64,000 bases of DNA from Verrucomicrobia bacterium LW23 (GTDB lineage Bacteria; Verrucomicrobiota; Verrucomicrobiia; Methylacidiphilales; UBA1321). The notes below the pieces were generated by a model. That model saw only the letters and a program-made list of their open reading frames with translations. It was not told the DNA's origin and did not search any database. The stretch's first letter is position 1. Each line of letters opens with the position of its first letter. A program made the position numbers and the translations under genes. This document shows, one piece after another, positions 59,656 through 64,000 of the stretch. The DNA is taken from positions 62,001 through 126,000 of the forward strand of contig QAZA01000011.1 in assembly GCA_003054695.1 (NCBI GenBank), in the 5' to 3' direction.

Positions 59656-60591
59656 TTAGAACGTGCCTTTGATGCCGAGTGTGCCGTAGGGGGCCACTTC
59701 GTCGTTGCGGATGTGGAAATCGGCGCGGTGGAAGTCGAAGTCGCGGTACACCATGGCACCAGCCTCAAGGTCGAGCGTGAGGGTGGGCAGGATGTTCCAG
59801 GAGACACCGGCGCCGGTGCGGATTTCGGTGTAGCTGATAGGCGTGTTGTTCAGCTTGCCTTCACCGTGCGTGTTGCCGAAGTCTTCGCTGCTGCGGAACG
59901 TGCTGGAGCGGAAGTCAGCGCCGGCAAAGACGGTGAGCTGCTTGGAGGCGAGGTACTCGATGCGGGGCTTGGGCGGGATGGCGTTGAGCACCCACTGATC
60001 CGCAAACTTCCAGCGGAGGCCGGCGCCGGGGATCGCGATCCATTCACGCCAGGGGTCGATGCTGAGGCCGAAGAAGATCTGCAGGTCCTTGTTGACCAGG
60101 TAGGAGCCGCCGAGCACCACGGGCACGTTCACGTCGTCCCAGGAGATGCCGTCGTTGTCGGTGTAAATGCCGGGCATTACGTCCAGGCGGAACAGCCAGT
60201 TGTCGCCCAGTTGGGTGTCGAGACCGATGATGGCGTTGGCGTTATACAGCGTGTTGGGGATCTTGGCCGCGCTCGGCAGGCCGAAGGAGTAGCGATTGTA
60301 CTCGCCGCCCAGGCGCAGGATGCCGACGTTCTCGATCATCGGCATAAGGATGTAGCGGGCCGTGACGGTGCTTTCGTCCACCTTGCCGATACCGGCGTCA
60401 CCCTGCTTCATCTTGGCTTCGCCCACGTAGGAGGTCTCTACAAAGAACTCCTGGTCGATATGCATGGGCTCCTTCGTGATGGAAGGAATCTTCTTGGGAT
60501 CCGGGGCTGCGACATCCGGACCGGCGAAGGCCGGGGCAACGGCTACCGCAAGCAGCACCGTCCATTGGGCGAGGGTTTTCGAAAAGTTCAT
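59656..60591 (-). CDS. Outer-membrane beta-barrel protein (DUF6268-like)
   Basis: The 311-residue protein starts at the ATG at 60591 and has a signal peptide (about residues 1-23, cleavage after AFA). The mature part alternates hydrophobic and polar residues with aromatic girdles (RLGGEYNRYSFG, WLFRLDVMPGIY, LQIFFGLSI) and ends with a phenylalanine (GIKGTF), the usual outer-membrane insertion signature. It resembles DUF6268 barrels of unknown role. It has a strong terminator and appears to be transcribed alone. Confidence 0.75.
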   Translation of the reverse strand: MNFSKTLAQWTVLLAVAVAPAFAGPDVAAPDPKKIPSITKEPMHIDQEFFVETSYVGEAKMKQGDAGIGKVDESTVTARYILMPMIENVGILRLGGEYNRYSFGLPSAAKIPNTLYNANAIIGLDTQLGDNWLFRLDVMPGIYTDNDGISWDDVNVPVVLGGSYLVNKDLQIFFGLSIDPWREWIAIPGAGLRWKFADQWVLNAIPPKPRIEYLASKQLTVFAGADFRSSTFRSSEDFGNTHGEGKLNNTPISYTEIRTGAGVSWNILPTLTLDLEAGAMVYRDFDFHRADFHIRNDEVAPYGTLGIKGTF

Positions 60592-60725
60592 AAAAGCGTG
60601 CCCTTGTTTATAGGTCGGCGATGTCTGTGGCAAGGCTGAAATAGCAGGAAGTGAAGAAATTTTAATTGAATGCAAGCACTGTTTTTACGTTGTTTAAAGT
60701 AAAAAGAAAGTGCGTGCACAAAACG

Positions 60726-61733
60726 TTACTTCTTAAGGTCTTGCTGCAGATATCCCGCGACCTTCTTTACCTCTTGTTGCATGATGGCCGTTGCACCCAA
60801 TCGCCCCATGCCCTTGGATTCCGGACTTTCCGGTACACTCAGGAAGTCGCCGCGCCAGACAAGGGTGGCCTCCTTACCCCCAATCTGCACGGGCCAGAGC
60901 TGGTAAAAGACAAGGTTGGTGTAAAATCCGCCGCTCGCATAATATTGCCAGTCAAGCACTTGCATGGTGCCATCAGCGCCTGTAGCCGTTTTGGTGGTGC
61001 CGATGTTAACGGCGCCGGTGCCCTGCACGTCAAAAAACTCCCAGTAGCTGGGGGAGGCCTTGCCGCCGGAGACAAGGCTGACGAGGCTGGGGAACTGTTT
61101 GGCGAGAAATGCGTTGGCGCCGATGATGGAGCGGGCGTCGCCACGTGCGGTAACAGGTCCGTTCGGTGTGTCGTAAGTGGCGGAGCCAAAGGAGCTTGCG
61201 CGTTCGGACAGGACCTTGGGCCAGGCGCCGGCTGGATCTTTCTTCAACTCCTCGGCCTCGGCCTTGCTGACGTGCACGCCGTCGATGCCCTGGCCGGTGG
61301 CTTTGAGGAAGTTGCGGTAGGACCCGTTATTAACTGTGGAGAGCTTGTTGAATCCGCCCGCCTTTGTAACATTCTCGTGCACAAACACTTTCAGATCGCC
61401 GTGGCGCACGCCGCTCCAGGTGGTCAGCCCCCTTGCCACATCCTTGACGGGCGCCTGAATTACAAAAGCGCTTTGCACCGAGATGCCGCGCGTAAAGGCC
61501 ATGAGGGGGCTGGGCCGGGTGAGGACGGTGCCGCCGGCGACGCTATCGAGCTTGAAATCCCGAAAGCTGGAGAAGCCGGAGAGCTCGGCGGCGGGATCTG
61601 CCGCTGTGGCCGTGGAGGGCGTTGCGGCGAGGGCGGCGATGGCCAGAAGCGCGGCCGCCGAGGCGACTGCGGTGAGGGTGCGTGCCAGGGAGGCACGGAA
61701 CGGAACGAATGTATCCGCCACAAGTGTATTCAT
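60726..61733 (-). CDS. Secreted protein of unknown function
   Basis: The 335-residue protein has a signal peptide (Ala-rich, about residues 18-44, cleavage near TATA). The mature part begins DPAAELSGFSSF and contains motifs such as TWSGVRHGDLKVFVHE and YWEFFDVQGTGAV, with a C-terminal helix. This looks like a secreted START/lipid-binding-like fold, but I do not recognise a family. It lies 134 bases upstream of the barrel gene on the same strand, and the two may share a transcript. Confidence 0.6.
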   Translation of the reverse strand: MNTLVADTFVPFRASLARTLTAVASAAALLAIAALAATPSTATAADPAAELSGFSSFRDFKLDSVAGGTVLTRPSPLMAFTRGISVQSAFVIQAPVKDVARGLTTWSGVRHGDLKVFVHENVTKAGGFNKLSTVNNGSYRNFLKATGQGIDGVHVSKAEAEELKKDPAGAWPKVLSERASSFGSATYDTPNGPVTARGDARSIIGANAFLAKQFPSLVSLVSGGKASPSYWEFFDVQGTGAVNIGTTKTATGADGTMQVLDWQYYASGGFYTNLVFYQLWPVQIGGKEATLVWRGDFLSVPESPESKGMGRLGATAIMQQEVKKVAGYLQQDLKK

Positions 61734-61989
61734 AGAGAAGCAAGCCTATGTGTTAACGCAATGTTTGTATAAAGAGCAGCACGGCCGTTGCCTGTATACA
61801 AAGAGGCAGCCGCGCTGTCCTTACGCTATGACAAAAGCCGCGTTTTGCAACGCCGGCCACCACTTGTTCGTCGAGAGTGCCAGTACTCTTACAAAAAGAT
61901 CAAGCACTTATTATATGCAAACACGGAAAATATTGCGGAACACAATCTGCCGCAACAGAGCAGGGGGCGGATACGCTGTCTCAAGCGAT

Positions 61990-62566
61990 TTAAACGGCCG
62001 TCGGTATCGCCACGCCCAGGGGCTCGCTCAGCGAGCGCATGGCGCCCACAATATCCGCAAACGGCACGGCCGCAACGGGTTGCCCGGCATGGCATGCGCC
62101 CTGGCTTACCAGCGCGGCCAGACACCCCACCGCCTCGCCTGTCGGCACGGAGTTGCCGGTAACGCGGTAGCTGGAGTGCGAAAGGAAATCGCCGCTGATG
62201 CACCGGCCGGCAAACAGGAGGTTGTCGATATCGGCCGCCACCAGGGCGCGCAGGGGGATGTCGTAGGGCTTGCTCTTAATGGCGTTGTCCTTGTCAAAGG
62301 GCTGGTGCGAGTCCTTGCGCGTGGAGTGCACGTCGATGGGGGGGGCGGCGGCTGCGCGGGCTGACGGAGATCCAGGTGGGCGACCTTATCAACGGCACCC
62401 TGCACGAGGACGCGGTGTGCAAAGCCACGTTCCCCGCCGGCCCGCCACCGCACACGACGACATCGGCCTCGCGGGCTACGGGGATGCCTCGCGGGGCTTC
62501 GGAGAGGAAACGCGCAGGTGAGGGTGACGAGGAGGCGCAAGGAGAGGGCCGGCCGGAGGCAGTCAT
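61990..62566 (-). pseudogene. Remnant of an FAD-dependent oxidoreductase gene
   Basis: The N-terminal end (from the ATG at 62566) contains DVVVCGGGPAG, the FAD-binding Rossmann motif. The C-terminal end (61990-62331) in another frame contains DVHSTRKDSH, KPYDIPLRALV, NLLFAGRCISG and SYRVTGNSVPTGEAVG, which are typical of the last part of large FAD-dependent oxidoreductases (about 450 or more residues). Between them the expected catalytic centre, roughly 250-300 residues, is missing and the frames do not join. This is a broken gene with an internal deletion and a frameshift. The adjacent beta-helix gene is intact. Confidence 0.7.
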
Positions 62567-62789
62567 GCACTGAGGGTAGACCGGGGCGGGGTGCGGCGCA
62601 ATGCTATTGCAGGCATTGCGCGGCTTGGGGAGGAGTATACAGAATATATACGGGGGTGATGGGGGTGGGTTCGGGCACAAATCCCAGCGGGAGTTTTTGT
62701 TTCCGCTCGCTTACAGGTCTTTATGATATGGACTCCAGGGCAAAAAGTCAATCTTGGCCGCCGAAAGCCACGCCTTACCCACTTTTCCC

Positions 62790-64000
62790 CTACTTCTTGT
62801 CCGGCACGGAGCTCCCCTCCGTTATCCTTGGGCGGCTGCCTTTCTCCACGTATACGCCGGGGTACATGTTGCTGTGGATGTGGCAGTTACGGATGATGCC
62901 CTCGCCGTGGTTGCTGACGTTGATGGCGTAGGACTTGATGTGGTGGATGTCGCAGCGGTCCAGCGTGGGGTTGCCGCCGTGGGTGATGGAGACGCCGCCG
63001 AGGGCAAAGTTGGAGATCTCGCACTCCGTAAAGGTGGGGGCGCCGTTGGTGTGCACGTAGATGCCGTGGCTGGCGCCGCGCTGGATTTTGCAGCGGACAA
63101 AGTGGGGCGTGGCCCAGTCGCACACGTCCACGCAGCTGACCTCGAAGTTGCGAATTTCGCAGTCCGTAAAGGTGCCTTTGGCGGCGTCCCACACAATGAG
63201 GCCGCGGGTGGGGCCGCAGGCAATCACGCAGCGCAAAAACTGGGGGTTGGAGCGGGCGCCGTGCACGGCCACGGCGGCGTGGCCGGCGGCGGTGATGACG
63301 CAGTCCTGCATAATGAGGGTGCCCTGGTGCACGTGCACGGCGTAAATGCGTTCGAAGCCGGGGCTGGGTTTGGAGAGGACGCTGAGGTTGCGCACCACGG
63401 CGCGGTCCGTGCAAATGTTGATGCCGTCGGCCGTGTTGCACTCAATGATCACCTCGTGCGGGAGGCCTTCGCCGATAATCTCGACGTCCTTGGTAATGCG
63501 CATGCCCTCGCGGTACGTCCCTTTCTCCAGCAGGATTTTCTGGCCCGGGCGGGAGATGGCGACCGCGTGGTTGATGGTGGGGAAGCGACCCTTGCCGTTG
63601 GGGGCTACGACGAGCACGTTGGGGTCGTCGCGGCGCGCGCGGGCCGGTACCGGGGCGGGCGCGGGTTTGCGGCCGGCGCCGACGGGGTTGACGCCGGGGC
63701 TGAGCACGGACGTGTTTTCATCCAGCAAATGGCGCGGGGCGGCGCCGGCCGCGGCGTAAATTTTGGTGATACGGCCCCAGTCGCGCTTGCCAACCTCCGC
63801 GTGGGAGAAGCGGCGCAGGGCGTAGCCCCAGGTCTCCACGGCCCAGCCGGCGGCGCGCGGCTCCATGCCGTAGTTGCCGGAGAGGCGGTTGACCATGTCG
63901 GCCATCATGCTGTCCAGTTTGCCGCCGTTGGATTCTTCGTGGCGCATCCACGTTTGCGGCACGCCGCTTTGCAGGGCGCACAAAATCACGTGGGTTTCCA
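62790..64000 (-). CDS. Right-handed beta-helix protein (N-terminus beyond window)
   Basis: The reading frame continues off the right edge, so the N-terminus is missing; the visible part has about 400 residues. An N-terminal helical segment contains AAGWAVETWGYALR, a motif also found in other large Planctomycetes-Verrucomicrobia proteins. A proline/arginine linker follows, then a parallel beta-helix with repeated NPQFLRC, TFTDCEI, HFVRCKI and TFTECEI rungs (about residues 160-390) of the pectate-lyase / periplasmic copper-binding type. It has no visible catalytic motif and is probably a surface or carbohydrate-binding protein. Confidence 0.75.
   Translation of the reverse strand, partial: ETHVILCALQSGVPQTWMRHEESNGGKLDSMMADMVNRLSGNYGMEPRAAGWAVETWGYALRRFSHAEVGKRDWGRITKIYAAAGAAPRHLLDENTSVLSPGVNPVGAGRKPAPAPVPARARRDDPNVLVVAPNGKGRFPTINHAVAISRPGQKILLEKGTYREGMRITKDVEIIGEGLPHEVIIECNTADGINICTDRAVVRNLSVLSKPSPGFERIYAVHVHQGTLIMQDCVITAAGHAAVAVHGARSNPQFLRCVIACGPTRGLIVWDAAKGTFTDCEIRNFEVSCVDVCDWATPHFVRCKIQRGASHGIYVHTNGAPTFTECEISNFALGGVSITHGGNPTLDRCDIHHIKSYAINVSNHGEGIIRNCHIHSNMYPGVYVEKGSRPRITEGSSVPDKK

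Noticed and set aside
62106-62570. Separate gene overlapping the oxidoreductase remnant
   Set aside because: It is a third frame over the broken gene and contains only low-complexity arginine/proline sequence.

Overview
The window looks like chromosomal DNA of a GC-rich bacterium of the Verrucomicrobiota. The arguments are a divergent FtsZ (GLGGGTGS signature and C-terminal arginine-rich tail kept, T7 loop altered), a MoxR/DUF58/VWA gene cluster with a giant TPR protein of the type common in the Planctomycetes-Verrucomicrobia group, many secreted glycan-active enzymes, and a phage lysozyme and holin-like protein of a type I associate with this phylum. This is inference from protein features; no 16S rRNA gene is present.

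Region 1-6413 is the right end of a prophage. It carries two small AT-richer genes, a structural protein, a collagen-like tail-collar fibre, a downstream tail-associated protein, a small lysis-type membrane protein overlapping a small lipoprotein, an orphan DNA methyltransferase, a holin-like protein, a Rha-type regulator and a lysozyme. It ends in a 41-base 3' fragment of a tRNA-Arg(UCU) gene that is probably the attachment-site remnant. Four of these genes have the same octamer, TTGACTCC, 11-12 bases before the start codon in place of a clear Shine-Dalgarno sequence.

Region 6438-13431 is mostly housekeeping: a lipase-like hydrolase, trmL, a zinc-ribbon Ser/Thr kinase, an RluD-type pseudouridine synthase, a DUF3800 protein and ftsZ. 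Region 13300-30480 is one reverse-strand cluster of eight genes: giant TPR protein, coiled-coil membrane protein, MoxR ATPase, DUF58 protein, BatA-like VWA protein, an AT-richer secreted protein, a double-VWA membrane protein and a 43-residue membrane protein. It probably forms an envelope-linked AAA+/VWA machine.

Region 30874-53885 mixes envelope and carbohydrate functions: a PEGA-domain membrane protein, a LacI-type regulator divergent from a sialidase-like protein, a GH26-like enzyme, an NDUFA9-type epimerase, prmA, phosphofructokinase, a GH38 alpha-mannosidase, a TPR protein, a B12-type radical SAM enzyme, a GH57 enzyme and a GalT-type transferase. Region 54427-64000 holds bioD and tsaD, which converge and overlap by 150 bases inside a palindromic repeat, then an amidase, an outer-membrane barrel, secreted proteins, the remains of an FAD oxidoreductase gene, and a beta-helix protein that runs off the right edge.

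Intergenic spaces from 36 kb to 59 kb contain a set of long inverted repeats with arms of about 45-50 bases. Two are perfect (40742-40880 and 59314-59441). They are unrelated to ordinary terminators and are among the most unusual features here.
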